A stretch of 64,000 nt of DNA from Sphingomonas guangdongensis (GTDB taxonomy: Bacteria; Pseudomonadota; Alphaproteobacteria; Sphingomonadales; Sphingomonadaceae), in NCBI RefSeq assembly GCF_900199185.1, contig NZ_OBMI01000001.1, forward strand, positions 1,401,340-1,465,339. Reading direction: 5' to 3'. Under the pieces are notes generated by a model, which ran no database searches, was not told where the DNA came from, and worked only from the letters and a program-made list of their open reading frames with translations. Shown here in pieces: positions 8,833-17,836 of this stretch (the first letter of the stretch is position 1; every line of letters starts with the position of its first letter). Made by a program: the position numbers and the translations under genes.

Positions 8833-9782
8833 GTGCCCGGCAACGTTCGCAGCCGCCGGACGCTCGCCGGACAATCACCGAAGCGGCGTAGTAGGTAGTC
8901 GCGCCACGCCGCAAACAGCGCGCGTCGGGTTGGAGCGATGCTCCGGCCGCGCACCAGTGCCCGCGCGTCATCCCTGAACCCTCGCGCCAGCCACCGCAAA
9001 TCCGTCTTGGCGCCGCGTAGCAGGCGCCGGGTGCCAGCGTGCTTTTCCCAGAACAGCAGCCGATTCCGCTGCAGAAAATAGGCCTGAAGCGGCGATGTCG
9101 CCGCCCCTAGTGATGCGCTGCCGAGATGATCAACCACCGCATCCCGAACAATAAAGCAGCGGTGACCAAGGCTGCGTGCGCGGTAGCACCAGTCTGTCTC
9201 CTCATAGGTCAGGAAGAAGCGTTCATCGAACGGTCCGACGCGATCGAACACCGTAACCGGCGCGAACAGCGCGGCTCCAAAGGCAAAATCGCTTGGAATC
9301 AGGGAGCGGTCGAGTTCGTGGGCGTCCGCGTCTGCGTCAAACCATTCTGGTGCTCCGGTGCCACTCGCGGTGCGGCTACCGAAGAACTGGAGCTTGCCGC
9401 CATCGGCATAGCGCACCACCGCGCCTAGTACCGCGTCGGGCGCGCCGGCGTGCGCCGTGACCAGAGCGTCGAGCGTGTCCGCGCGCACGGCCGCGTCACT
9501 GTTGAGCAGAAAGACCGCTTCCATCTCGGCGGCGCGAGCGGCGGCAATGCCGGCATTGCAGCCCCCGGCGAAACCGAGGTTGGCGGTACTGCGGATCAGC
9601 CGCAGGCGGGGAGAGAGGTCGGACAGGCGAGCGACCGATTCATCACTCGAGGCATTGTCGACGACAAACAGCGTCCAGTTGGAAAAGTGCGCGCGTTGAA
9701 GCGACGCGAACGCATCGAGCGTATCGCGCCACCCATTCCAGTTGACGATCACGACACCGACGCGAGGACCGATCAGTAACAT
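8829..9782 (-). CDS. Glycosyltransferase family 2, rhamnosyltransferase-like (WbbL type)
   Basis: The start chosen is ATG 9782, 20 bases after rmlB ends; upstream in-frame starts lie inside rmlB. The 317-residue product shows 'VGVVIVNWNGWRDTL', 'VVDNASSDESV', 'NLGFAGGCNAGI', 'FLLNSDAAV' and 'FDERFFLTYEETDWCYRA', the pattern of WbbL-like enzymes that transfer rhamnose from dTDP-L-rhamnose. Its place directly after rmlB supports that donor, but this is inference. C-terminal basic residues may bind the membrane. Confidence 0.82.
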   Translation of the reverse strand: MLLIGPRVGVVIVNWNGWRDTLDAFASLQRAHFSNWTLFVVDNASSDESVARLSDLSPRLRLIRSTANLGFAGGCNAGIAAARAAEMEAVFLLNSDAAVRADTLDALVTAHAGAPDAVLGAVVRYADGGKLQFFGSRTASGTGAPEWFDADADAHELDRSLIPSDFAFGAALFAPVTVFDRVGPFDERFFLTYEETDWCYRARSLGHRCFIVRDAVVDHLGSASLGAATSPLQAYFLQRNRLLFWEKHAGTRRLLRGAKTDLRWLARGFRDDARALVRGRSIAPTRRALFAAWRDYLLRRFGDCPASVRRLRTLPGT

Positions 9783-9802
9783 CGACGGTTCGGCTGCCTG
9801 CG

Positions 9803-10873
9803 TCAGCCCCGCGCGGTTCGCGCGCGTTCGACAAGGGGCTGCCACCAGCCTTCGTTGGCGAGGTACCAACCGAGCGTCTCGGCGAAACCGGTCGGGAAAT
9901 CGCGCGCGGGCGCGTAGCCGAGTTCCGAGCGTACTTTTGTCTCGTCAATCGCGTAGCGGCGATCGTGACCGGGGCGGTCAGTGACATAGGTCTTGAGCTC
10001 CGCCGTGCTGCCGCCCTTCGCCGCCGGCGCATCGGGGTAGCGCGCAGCGAGCGAGGGATCCGCCGCAAACGCCGCATCGACCCCGCGGCAGATCTCCTCC
10101 ACGACCGTGAGGTTGAGCAGTTCCTGCCCGCCACCGATGTTGTATGTTTCGCCCGAGCGACCCTTCTCGATCACCAATTCGATCCCGCGGCAGTGATCCT
10201 CCACGTGCAGCCAGTCGCGAACATTCATCCCGTCGCCGTAGATCGGCAGGCTGCGTCCGGACAGCGCATTGAGGGTGAACAGCGGAATGAGCTTCTCCGG
10301 AAATTGATACGGTCCATAGTTGTTCGAACAATTGCTCGTGGTCGTATCCAAACCATAGGTGTGGTGATAGGCGCGCACGAGGTGATCCGAACCCGCCTTC
10401 GACGCCGAGTACGGCGAGTTTGGCTGATAGGGCGTCGTCTCGCTGAAGGCGGGATCGTCGGGAGCGAGCGAGCCGTACACCTCGTCCGTGGACACGTGGT
10501 GAAAACGGTGGGGTTGGCCGCTACCGCCCAGCCAGCGCGTCTTTGCCGCCTTGAGCAGGCTGTGAGTGCCGACGACGTTGGTTTGAACAAAGGCGTCCGG
10601 CCCGGTGATCGAGCGATCGACGTGGCTCTCGGCGGCAAAGTGAACGATGGTGTCGATGTCGTGATCGACCATCAGCCGGTCGACCAGCGCTGTGTCGCAG
10701 ATATCACCCTCAACCAGCTCGACGCTGTCAAGACCATCAAGGTTCGCGCGGTTGCCGGCGTAGGTCAGCGCATCGAGCACGACGATAGCGTCGGCGGAAT
10801 GGCTACCCCGCCAGTGGTGAACGAAGTTCGCGCCGATGAAGCCGGCGCCGCCGGTGATGAGCAGATTAGCCAT
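9803..10873 (-). CDS. rmlB: dTDP-glucose 4,6-dehydratase
   Basis: This enzyme converts dTDP-glucose to dTDP-4-keto-6-deoxyglucose, the second step to dTDP-L-rhamnose. The 356-residue product, normal for the family, has the NAD site GGAGFIG at residues 8-14, 'FAAESHVDRSI', the catalytic STDEVYG with adjacent Asp-Glu, and YSASKAG holding the YxxxK pair; 'NCSNNYGPYQFPEKLIP' is also typical. Its first codons overlap the end of rmlD by 8 bases. The protein is an extended short-chain dehydrogenase of the cytoplasm. Confidence 0.96.
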   Translation of the reverse strand: MANLLITGGAGFIGANFVHHWRGSHSADAIVVLDALTYAGNRANLDGLDSVELVEGDICDTALVDRLMVDHDIDTIVHFAAESHVDRSITGPDAFVQTNVVGTHSLLKAAKTRWLGGSGQPHRFHHVSTDEVYGSLAPDDPAFSETTPYQPNSPYSASKAGSDHLVRAYHHTYGLDTTTSNCSNNYGPYQFPEKLIPLFTLNALSGRSLPIYGDGMNVRDWLHVEDHCRGIELVIEKGRSGETYNIGGGQELLNLTVVEEICRGVDAAFAADPSLAARYPDAPAAKGGSTAELKTYVTDRPGHDRRYAIDETKVRSELGYAPARDFPTGFAETLGWYLANEGWWQPLVERARTARG

Positions 10874-11723
10874 TCGCTTTGATCTCGCTGAGCATGACGC
10901 GCAGGTTGCTGCGCCAGTGGGGCGGTGCGTAGCCTAGCGCCGCAATGGTCTTTGATTTGTCGAGTACCGAGTAGTGCGGCCGCTTCGCCGGAGTCGGGTA
11001 ATCGGCGGTGCGGATCGGCACCACCGGCACCGCGCGGTTCAGCAGTCCGAGCGCGAGCGCTTCCTCCTGGATCGCGATCGCGAAGTCGTACCAGCTCGCG
11101 ACGCCCGAATCGGTGTAGTGATAGATGCCGTTGTGATCCTGAGCCGCCAATTGCCACATCGCATCGGCGAGCCCGGGCGCATAGGTTGGTGTGCCGATCT
11201 GGTCGGCGACGACGCGAACTTCATCACGTTCGGCCATGACGCGAAGCATCGTACGGACGAAATTGCCGCCGGTCGGCGCGTAAACCCAGGCGGTGCGCAG
11301 GATCAGCGCATTGCCACCGGCCTGCCACTCACCCTCGCGCTTAGTGCGGCCGTAGACGCTGAGCGGCGTGGGGCGCTCCTCTGGCGTGTAAGGCACGCCC
11401 AGCAAGCCTTCGAACACGAAGTCGGTCGAGACGTGGACCAGTCGCGCCCCACCCGCCGCGGCCGCCTGCGACAGATAACCGACTGCGGTCGCATTCACGG
11501 CGAGCGCGAGCGCTTCGTCCTGTTCGGCGCGGTCCACCGCCGTATAGGCCGCGGCGTTGAAGATCACGTTCGGCGCCACATCGCGAACGAACGCGTCGAC
11601 CGCCGCCTGATCGGTGATGTCGAGCACGTCCATATCGACCGCGACGACGTGGGCGTCGGCGGGTACGGCGCGCTGCAACGCGGTGCCGAGCTGGCCGTTC
11701 GCCCCGGTGACGAGCGCCTTCAT
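10866..11723 (-). CDS. rmlD: dTDP-4-dehydrorhamnose reductase
   Basis: This enzyme catalyses the last, NAD(P)H-dependent step to dTDP-L-rhamnose. ATG 11723 overlaps the rmlC stop by ATGA. The 285-residue product starts [16 protein letters not shown] (nucleotide-binding GxxGxxG at residues 7-13). It has 'NAAAYTAVDRAE', 'VSTDFVFEG' and YGRTKREGE (catalytic Tyr-x3-Lys), then 'RTAWVYAPTGGNFV' and 'VADQIGTPTYAPGLA'. Length and motifs match the family. The operon order is rmlA-rmlC-rmlD-rmlB. Confidence 0.96.
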   Translation of the reverse strand: MKALVTGANGQLGTALQRAVPADAHVVAVDMDVLDITDQAAVDAFVRDVAPNVIFNAAAYTAVDRAEQDEALALAVNATAVGYLSQAAAAGGARLVHVSTDFVFEGLLGVPYTPEERPTPLSVYGRTKREGEWQAGGNALILRTAWVYAPTGGNFVRTMLRVMAERDEVRVVADQIGTPTYAPGLADAMWQLAAQDHNGIYHYTDSGVASWYDFAIAIQEEALALGLLNRAVPVVPIRTADYPTPAKRPHYSVLDKSKTIAALGYAPPHWRSNLRVMLSEIKANG

Positions 11724-12265
11724 GCAAACACCTTTGCATCGGCAAGCGGGTGACCCGCTGCATCCTTCGCCGCGAGCAGGGGCTCGGCACCATCGAGTGG
11801 CCACTCGATGCCGATCGCCGGGTCGTTCCATAGCAGGGATTGCTCGTGCGCCGGCGCGTACAAGGCGGTGCACTTGTAGAGGAACTCGGTCCCGTTGGTT
11901 AGGCTGAGGAAGCCGTGTGCGAACCCGGGCGGCACCCACAGCATCCGCTTGTTGGCAGCGCTCAGCTCATAGCCGACCCACTGACCGAAGGTGTGGGACG
12001 ATCGGCGCAGGTCGACCGCGACATCGTATACCGCGCCCGCGACCACGCGGACCAGCTTACCTTGCGGATCCGGGTTCTGGTAGTGCAGCCCGCGCAGCAC
12101 CCCTTTGGCCGACTTGCTATGGTTGTCCTGCACGAAAGTGAGATCGAGTCCCGCCTCGGCGAAGGTCTGCGCGTTCCAGCTCTCGTAGAAGAAGCCACGA
12201 TAGTCACCGAACACCCGTGGCTCAAGCAGCAGAACGCCGGGCAGCGCGGTTTCGACCAAGTTCAC
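11720..12265 (-). CDS. rmlC: dTDP-4-dehydrorhamnose 3,5-epimerase
   Basis: This cupin enzyme epimerises C3 and C5 of the 4-keto sugar. GTG 12265 overlaps the rmlA stop by 4 bases. The 181-residue product, the normal size, has '[11 protein letters not shown]', '[19 protein letters not shown]' with the catalytic histidine, '[18 protein letters not shown]', and '[13 protein letters not shown]' with the second conserved histidine. It sits second in the minus-strand rhamnose operon. Confidence 0.96.
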   Translation of the reverse strand: MNLVETALPGVLLLEPRVFGDYRGFFYESWNAQTFAEAGLDLTFVQDNHSKSAKGVLRGLHYQNPDPQGKLVRVVAGAVYDVAVDLRRSSHTFGQWVGYELSAANKRMLWVPPGFAHGFLSLTNGTEFLYKCTALYAPAHEQSLLWNDPAIGIEWPLDGAEPLLAAKDAAGHPLADAKVFA

Positions 12266-13146
12266 AGCGGGTTCGCCTGACCCGAGAGTAGCTGCATCAG
12301 ATATTCGCCATAGCCACTCTTGCGGAGCGGCGCGGCCACCCGCTCCAGCCCGGCGTCATCGATGAAGCCGCTCCGCCAGGCGATCTCCTCCGGGCAGCAG
12401 ATCTTGAGACCCTGGCGGTTTTCGGTGACCTGGACATATTGCGCGGCGTCGATCAGCGACCCGTGGGTGCCGGTATCGAGCCAGGCATAGCCGCGACCCA
12501 TGATTTCGACGTGCAGGTTGCCCGCTTCCAGATACTTGCGGTTGAGGTCGGTGATCTCCAGTTCGCCCCGTAAACTCTGCGATATTGCATAAGCGTATTC
12601 GACCGCGCGACCATCGTAGAAGTATAGGCCGGTCACCGCATAGTTCGACTTCGGCGCCGCGGGCTTCTCCTCGATCGTCTCGGCACGACCGTTCGCGTCA
12701 AACGAAACCACGCCGTAGGCAGTCGGATCGCTGACGTAGTAGCCGAAGACGGTCGCACCGTCCGGCCGAGCATCAGCGTTGACCAGCAGGTCGGTTAGGC
12801 CGTGACCATAGAAGATGTTGTCGCCGAGCACGAGCGCGGACGGTCCGTCACCGACGAAGTCCGCGCCGATGTGGTAAGCCTGGGCGAGCCCGCCGGGATG
12901 CGGCTGTACCGCATAGGTCAGCGACAGGCCCCAGTCGCTGCCGTCGCCGAGCAGCGCCTGGAACGCGGGCTGGTCGGTCGGCGTGGTGATGATCATGATC
13001 TCGCGGATCCGGGCAAGCATCAGCACCGACAGCGGGTAGTAGATCATCGGCTTGTCGTAGACGGGCATAAGCTGCTTCGACACAGCCTTGGTCAGCGGGT
13101 ATAACCGCGTTCCGGACCCACCGGCCAGGATTATTCCCTTGCGCAC
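12262..13146 (-). CDS. rmlA: Glucose-1-phosphate thymidylyltransferase
   Basis: This enzyme makes dTDP-glucose from dTTP and glucose-1-phosphate, the entry step of the rhamnose pathway. The start is GTG 13146, supported by GGGAGA about 7 bases upstream and by homology: the family begins [17 protein letters not shown], here with the signature [11 protein letters not shown]. Other typical parts are '[19 protein letters not shown]', '[10 protein letters not shown]' and '[13 protein letters not shown]'. The product is 294 residues long. It is the first gene of an operon reaching GH16 at 5822; the promoter should lie in 13147-13302. Confidence 0.96.
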   Translation of the reverse strand: MRKGIILAGGSGTRLYPLTKAVSKQLMPVYDKPMIYYPLSVLMLARIREIMIITTPTDQPAFQALLGDGSDWGLSLTYAVQPHPGGLAQAYHIGADFVGDGPSALVLGDNIFYGHGLTDLLVNADARPDGATVFGYYVSDPTAYGVVSFDANGRAETIEEKPAAPKSNYAVTGLYFYDGRAVEYAYAISQSLRGELEITDLNRKYLEAGNLHVEIMGRGYAWLDTGTHGSLIDAAQYVQVTENRQGLKICCPEEIAWRSGFIDDAGLERVAAPLRKSGYGEYLMQLLSGQANPL

Positions 13147-13305
13147 AACTGTTCTCCCGTCCGCCTTCACGCGCTTTATCGGCGATTGCGCAGCGCAGCA
13201 AGAAGGTGGAAACCAGCGCCTCGCGCTTGTCCGGCCCTGATACAATCAGGCCTGAATTCACCATTTCCGGTGAGCGGCAAAGCCTAGTCGGAAGGACACG
13301 AAGTG

Positions 13306-14337
13306 ATGGTTGTCGATGATGAGGCGATCAGGCGAGCGCCGCGTCTGTGCTTCTTTGCCCATTACCATCCGCTCGGCATCGTCGCGGAACATGTCCGGCT
13401 GCATCTGCGCGCACTCGCCAGCGCTGGCTTCGCTGTCGTGGTGCTGTCCACCGCCACGATGTCGGACGAGGCGCAGGCCGAGCTCGCGGCCGAGTGCTCG
13501 CTCCTCATCATGCGCGATAACGTCGGGCTCGATTTCGAAGGCTGGGGCTCGGCCGTGCGCCGATTTTTCCCGATCAACGCTGAATTACTGCTGTTCGCCA
13601 ACGACAGCGTGTACGCGCCAGTCGGTGACCTGACCTCGTTCATCGCCAACCTGACCGCCGTCCCGGCCGACTTCTACGGCGCGATCGAGAGTTTCGAGTG
13701 GGGACCCCATTTGCAGAGCTGGTTCCTGCTGTTCCGACCAAGCGCTTACCGGTCGGAAGCCTTCACTGAACTCTTTGCCAGCTCGATCCCTGCCGACATG
13801 AGCAAGCTCGAGATTATCAAGATTTATGAAGTCGGTCTGACTGGGCGGCTGGCCGCTGCCGGCCTGACGTACCACGCCGCTTACAGTCAGGCTCGCCAGG
13901 GCCTGCTCGTGAAACAGGATTCTCTGAATGCAGGGCATCTGCTGTGGCGGGAGCTTATCGAGGGCGGCGAACTTCCGTTCCTCAAGATACAGCTCTTGCG
14001 CGATAACCCGGCGCGGATCGGGAACATCGCGGAATGGCCCGCCGTTGTCGGCGCGCGGAACGCCGCATTACGCGACGCGATCGCCGCAGACCTGGCAGTA
14101 CGCGGCGCGGAGTCAGGTGTTGGTGCGCGGCACAAGTGGCGCTCGACGCTCAGCGAGAGCAATCCTTTTCTATGGCCCGAACTGCAGGGATTTGTCCGTC
14201 GCGACTTCGCTCGCTCGCAACCGGGATTGGGCCACCGTGTCAACCGGTTAGTTTACCGAATCGCCGTCCGCATCGCGAGACGAGCGCGGAACCTGGCGCG
14301 TCCATGGGAACTGCCGGCGCCGCCTCACATCTGGTAG
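13306..14337 (+). CDS. RgpF-like rhamnan synthesis protein F
   Basis: GTG 13303 and ATG 13306 are adjacent and in frame; GGAAGGA at 13290-13296 suits either. The 343-residue protein carries the RgpF pattern: N-terminal 'FFAHYHPLGIVAEHVRLHL', then 'VVVLSTATMS', 'IMRDNVGLDFEGWGSA', 'LLFANDSVYAPVG' and 'FYGAIESFEWGPHLQSWFL'. RgpF-type proteins take part in rhamnose-glucose polysaccharide assembly in streptococci and in O-antigen or rhamnan synthesis elsewhere. Divergence from rmlA places it with dTDP-rhamnose production. The precise reaction is not established from sequence. Confidence 0.82.
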   Translation: MVVDDEAIRRAPRLCFFAHYHPLGIVAEHVRLHLRALASAGFAVVVLSTATMSDEAQAELAAECSLLIMRDNVGLDFEGWGSAVRRFFPINAELLLFANDSVYAPVGDLTSFIANLTAVPADFYGAIESFEWGPHLQSWFLLFRPSAYRSEAFTELFASSIPADMSKLEIIKIYEVGLTGRLAAAGLTYHAAYSQARQGLLVKQDSLNAGHLLWRELIEGGELPFLKIQLLRDNPARIGNIAEWPAVVGARNAALRDAIAADLAVRGAESGVGARHKWRSTLSESNPFLWPELQGFVRRDFARSQPGLGHRVNRLVYRIAVRIARRARNLARPWELPAPPHIW

Positions 14338-15314
14338 CGGCGCCGCACCTCCTGGCGCATCGGCCGTCCGAGCTTGGGGCTCGTCAGGATATCGATCTCG
14401 TTCGCGAAATAATTCCAGTCCGCCGTACCGCCGGACAGCGGGCGAAGCGCTTCCTTGATGTCGGCGCGCAGCCCTCCGTCGTTCCGCAACGCGCGCCATT
14501 CAGCAAACCATACCGTCTGACAGCGATTGGCAAGGTGCGCGAACAGGCGTCGCGTTTCTGAGTCCAGCAGCGCGGAACGGCCGAGAAAATCGAAGACTAG
14601 CCACAGCCTGAGCCGACCGATCCGGCGGAAGAGAAACAGCCATCGGAAGTACGATGCCGAGTATTTACCCTCGTCCGACTGCAGGTGATTGGCTTGGTTG
14701 CCGCCGTGAAGGCGGTGAAACGTGACCGCTTCGTCGACGTAGACGAGGCCGCGAGAAAACAGGCACTCGAGCGCCATCATCCAGTCAAACGGCAGCGGTG
14801 CCCAGAGACCGGCGACACCCAGATGTCCACGCTCGGTAATCGTCGCATGCGCCGAGTACATCGGCCGGATCAGCCCGCGCAGCTTGGACTCGGGGCCAGG
14901 CTCAAGCAGCAGTGCCTCCAGTAGCGACTTGCCCATCGCAGTGCCGTCGCCGTCGATCAACTCGGAGCGTCCGAACGCCATCGGTCGGTCGCCCATGGCG
15001 GCGAAAAGCAGCCGGTTTCGGTCGGGCGCCCAACGATCGTCCTGATCGCAGATCGCGACATAGTCACCCGTCGCCTCGCCGATCAGCTGTGCCAGCCGAT
15101 TGTTCTGGCCGAGGTTGCCGGACGACGCGATCACGCGGATTCGCGCGTCGGTTGCCGCCAGCTCGGCTGTGACCGAGCGGGTGTCGTCCGTCGAACCGTC
15201 ATCGGTGATAAGCAGTTCGAAGTCTTCATCGTCCTGCTTCAGAACCGACCCGATCTGCTCGGGCAGAAAGCGCGCACCATTGTAGGTGGGCAAGATAATC
15301 GACAATTTTGGCAC
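14325..15314 (-). CDS. Glycosyltransferase family 2 (rhamnosyltransferase-like)
   Basis: The start chosen is GTG 15314, with GAGGAAG about 7 bases upstream, giving 'VPKLSIILPTYNGARFL'; an in-frame ATG at 15350 would add 12 residues. The 329-residue product has 'LLITDDGSTDDTRSV', 'NLGQNNRLAQL', 'DYVAICDQDDRWAPD' (DQDD metal site) and a C-terminal 'LRLWLVFDFLGR' segment that may contact the membrane. It resembles GT2 enzymes that extend rhamnose-rich chains. It converges with the RgpF gene and overlaps it tail to tail by 13 bases. Confidence 0.8.
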   Translation of the reverse strand: MPKLSIILPTYNGARFLPEQIGSVLKQDDEDFELLITDDGSTDDTRSVTAELAATDARIRVIASSGNLGQNNRLAQLIGEATGDYVAICDQDDRWAPDRNRLLFAAMGDRPMAFGRSELIDGDGTAMGKSLLEALLLEPGPESKLRGLIRPMYSAHATITERGHLGVAGLWAPLPFDWMMALECLFSRGLVYVDEAVTFHRLHGGNQANHLQSDEGKYSASYFRWLFLFRRIGRLRLWLVFDFLGRSALLDSETRRLFAHLANRCQTVWFAEWRALRNDGGLRADIKEALRPLSGGTADWNYFANEIDILTSPKLGRPMRQEVRRRYQM

Positions 15315-15580
15315 GTTCGCTTCCTCGTTTCGGGAGCATGAATTGATCAATCAGGCAGGCGGATGTGGCCCGACCTGCGGCTGAGCGGCCCAACGACGTT
15401 AATCGACGCCCACTGGCCGGGAAAGGCAACGATCATTACGATCGAGGGCAAGGTACACGACTGCCGCGCGCGTCAACAATAGTCGTAGGCGAGTATTTTC
15501 AGGCTCGCAGACGTCAGCTGTAGAGTCAGATTGACAGATCAAGCGCCTTGTTTCAATCTCGAAGACAAGGGGGCTCGGCG

Positions 15581-16942
15581 ATGACCTTAGTTTTCAGGCA
15601 TGGAGCACCGCTTGGCTCAATAGTGCTCACGATATTTGGCGCTGTAGCGTTCTTGACACCGGCGTTGATCAACGGCTTTCCGTTCATTTTCCCCGATAGT
15701 GTCGATTATGTCCTTTTGACACCGCGCCTCTATCGGAGCCCGTTCTATCAGCTTTTTTTCTATCTGACCGGGATGAAGTACAGCATCTGGATGCCGGTAA
15801 TTTCACAGGCGCTGATTGCCGGATGGGTGCTCGGAGTTTTTCTTACGGTTGAGGCGCGTTTGTCGCTGATCGGCTCTTTTGCTGCGGTCACGCTTCTCTG
15901 CCTTTCTTCCAGCTTGCCGGTATTCGCCAGCTTTGTCATGCCGGATGTGTTCACCGGTGTGATGTTCGTTGCATTGTACCTTCTAATCATTCGGTGGGCA
16001 GACCTGTTGCGCTGGCAGCGTGCGGCGATGGGGTTGGCAGTCCTAGTCGCAATCACGGTTCATCTGTCGCATCTGACGATGGCGCTCATCACGGTCGCAG
16101 CATCGTTTCTGCTGCTGTATATCCGCGGTGAGCATCGGGCTGCCATCGCAGGCTTGACGACGGCCCTGATGGCTTGCGTCGCTTCGGCAAGCGCCTTTCT
16201 GTTCTATAACTTGACGGTTTTCGGTATCTTCTCGGTTAGCCCAGCTGGCTCCACCTTCTTCTTGGCTAATCTATTGGCGACAGGCCCCGCTCGCGAAGAG
16301 CTCGGACAGATCTGTCCGAACGAAGAGTTTCGGCTATGTGGGTACCGTAACAGTCTGCCCCGCGACGCGAACGCTATCTTGTGGGAAAACGGCGTCGTCA
16401 ATGAGCTCGGCGGGTTCGCAGCGATGCGCGACGAGTCGAACCGCTTGGTCGGCGACACCTTGCGACATCGCCCGGGACAGGTGATCGCCTTTGCAACCCG
16501 GCAAACGATTCACGCAGTGGCGGCAATCAACAGCGCTGATGATATCGTACCGCACAAACCCTCGGTCGGCGGCGTGATCGCGGAGGTCTATGGCGAGAGC
16601 ACCCGGCGGCAGTTCGCGCAGAGTCTGCAGATGCACGATGCCTTTCCGCGCGGCACGTTCAATCTGCTCGTCTTGATCGGCCTTACGTTGGCAGTGCCGA
16701 CAGTAGCATTTGGCTTGATCCCGCTTGGGTGGCGTTCCTCAACTTTTCCCGTCTTCGCGCTCGGTGCATTCCTCTGCAACGCTGCGGTCTGCGCGACGCT
16801 GTCGGGCGTGCATGATCGCTATCAAAGTCGCCTATCGTGGCTGTTGCCGCTTGCCGCCCTGACGATCTTGTCCGAATGGTCTCGTTATCGAATAAAGCGG
16901 CTAGCTGGGCGCTCGACGTACGATGTGACGTCCCATCGTTGA
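15581..16942 (+). CDS. Polytopic inner-membrane protein, possible GT-C-like enzyme
   Basis: ATG 15581 is preceded by AAGGGGG; the frame is open to 15548, but those codons lack a ribosome site. The 453-residue protein is mostly hydrophobic, with roughly ten membrane segments and one large soluble loop (about residues 230-350). An acidic residue after helix 1 ('FIFPDSVDYVLLTPRLYRSPFYQLF') and 'VMPDVFTGVMFVALYLL' recall GT-C transferases and Wzy-like polymerases, but I cannot assign a family. Third-base composition is more AT-rich than in the neighbours, suggesting a different origin. Within this locus it is the best visible candidate for a polymerase or lipid-sugar-dependent transferase. Confidence 0.65.
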   Translation: MTLVFRHGAPLGSIVLTIFGAVAFLTPALINGFPFIFPDSVDYVLLTPRLYRSPFYQLFFYLTGMKYSIWMPVISQALIAGWVLGVFLTVEARLSLIGSFAAVTLLCLSSSLPVFASFVMPDVFTGVMFVALYLLIIRWADLLRWQRAAMGLAVLVAITVHLSHLTMALITVAASFLLLYIRGEHRAAIAGLTTALMACVASASAFLFYNLTVFGIFSVSPAGSTFFLANLLATGPAREELGQICPNEEFRLCGYRNSLPRDANAILWENGVVNELGGFAAMRDESNRLVGDTLRHRPGQVIAFATRQTIHAVAAINSADDIVPHKPSVGGVIAEVYGESTRRQFAQSLQMHDAFPRGTFNLLVLIGLTLAVPTVAFGLIPLGWRSSTFPVFALGAFLCNAAVCATLSGVHDRYQSRLSWLLPLAALTILSEWSRYRIKRLAGRSTYDVTSHR

Positions 16943-16954
16943 GGAGACTTACAC

Positions 16955-17836
16955 CTGTTCGCAATCGACGTTGCGCTGTGCACTTATCGGCGCCCTGGCG
17001 TGGCCGCGACGCTGCAGTCGCTCGCGGCGCAGGTGCTACCGACGGGAGTGTCGATGCGAGTCATCGTCGCGGACAATGACGACGAACCGTCGGCTAGGGA
17101 GCGCGTGCTCGCCGCGGGTGCGGGGCTTACGCTGCACTACGTTCACGCGCCGGCGCGCAACATCTCGGTCGCGCGCAATGCGTGTCTCGAGGCCGCTACC
17201 GCCCCGGCCATCGCCTTTCTGGACGACGACGAGGTCGCGCCGCCTACCTGGCTGAGGGCGCTGCTGACGACGATGGAGCAGACGGGGGCGCCGATCGTGT
17301 TGGGTCCCGTACGCGCCCAGTACGGGGATGACCTGCCGGCCTGGCTGAAGGCGGCAGATCTGCATTCGACGCGCCCGGCGATCCGGCGCGACGGCACGAT
17401 CGATACCGGCTACAGCTGCAACGTGCTGTTCCGCCGCGACATCCTGAACGGTCTCCGTTTCGATCCTGCGCGCGGGGTGACTGGTGGCGAGGACGACGCC
17501 TTCTTCAGTCAGCTGTACCGCCGCGGACACCGCATCGCCTTTGCCGCCGATGCGATGCTCGAAGAGGTGGTGCCGCCGCACCGCGCGCAGCTCCGCTGGC
17601 TGCTGCGCCGCGCGTTTCGCAATGGGCAGACCTATGCGTCCATCCGATTGGCGGCGGGAGACTGGCGGATCGCACTCGCAACGCGCGCCGGGGCAAAGGG
17701 TGCGACATGCGGGGCGGCGGCGGCGGCGAATGTATGGTCTGGCCCCCGCTGGCGACGCGCGCTGGTCCGGGGTGCGCTTCACGCCGGCACCGTCGCCCGC
17801 GTTCTTGGCAAGCGCGACCTTCGACTCTACTCATGA
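16955..17836 (+). CDS. Glycosyltransferase family 2 with apparent CTG start
   Basis: A GT2 fold must begin with the first beta strand 'FAIDVALCTYRRPGVAATL', but the first ordinary start in this frame is GTG 17000, inside that strand. The in-frame stop at 16940-16942 limits the region. CTG 16955 lies 8 bases after GAGGAG, so it is the most likely initiation codon. The roughly 293-residue protein has 'VIVADNDDEPSA', 'NISVARNACLEAA', 'AFLDDDEVAPPTWL', 'DTGYSCNVLFRRDIL' and 'GGEDDAFFSQLYRRGHRIA'. The stop overlaps the next GT2 by ATGA. A truncated copy of this gene lies at 21910-22261. Confidence 0.72.
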   Translation: MFAIDVALCTYRRPGVAATLQSLAAQVLPTGVSMRVIVADNDDEPSARERVLAAGAGLTLHYVHAPARNISVARNACLEAATAPAIAFLDDDEVAPPTWLRALLTTMEQTGAPIVLGPVRAQYGDDLPAWLKAADLHSTRPAIRRDGTIDTGYSCNVLFRRDILNGLRFDPARGVTGGEDDAFFSQLYRRGHRIAFAADAMLEEVVPPHRAQLRWLLRRAFRNGQTYASIRLAAGDWRIALATRAGAKGATCGAAAAANVWSGPRWRRALVRGALHAGTVARVLGKRDLRLYS

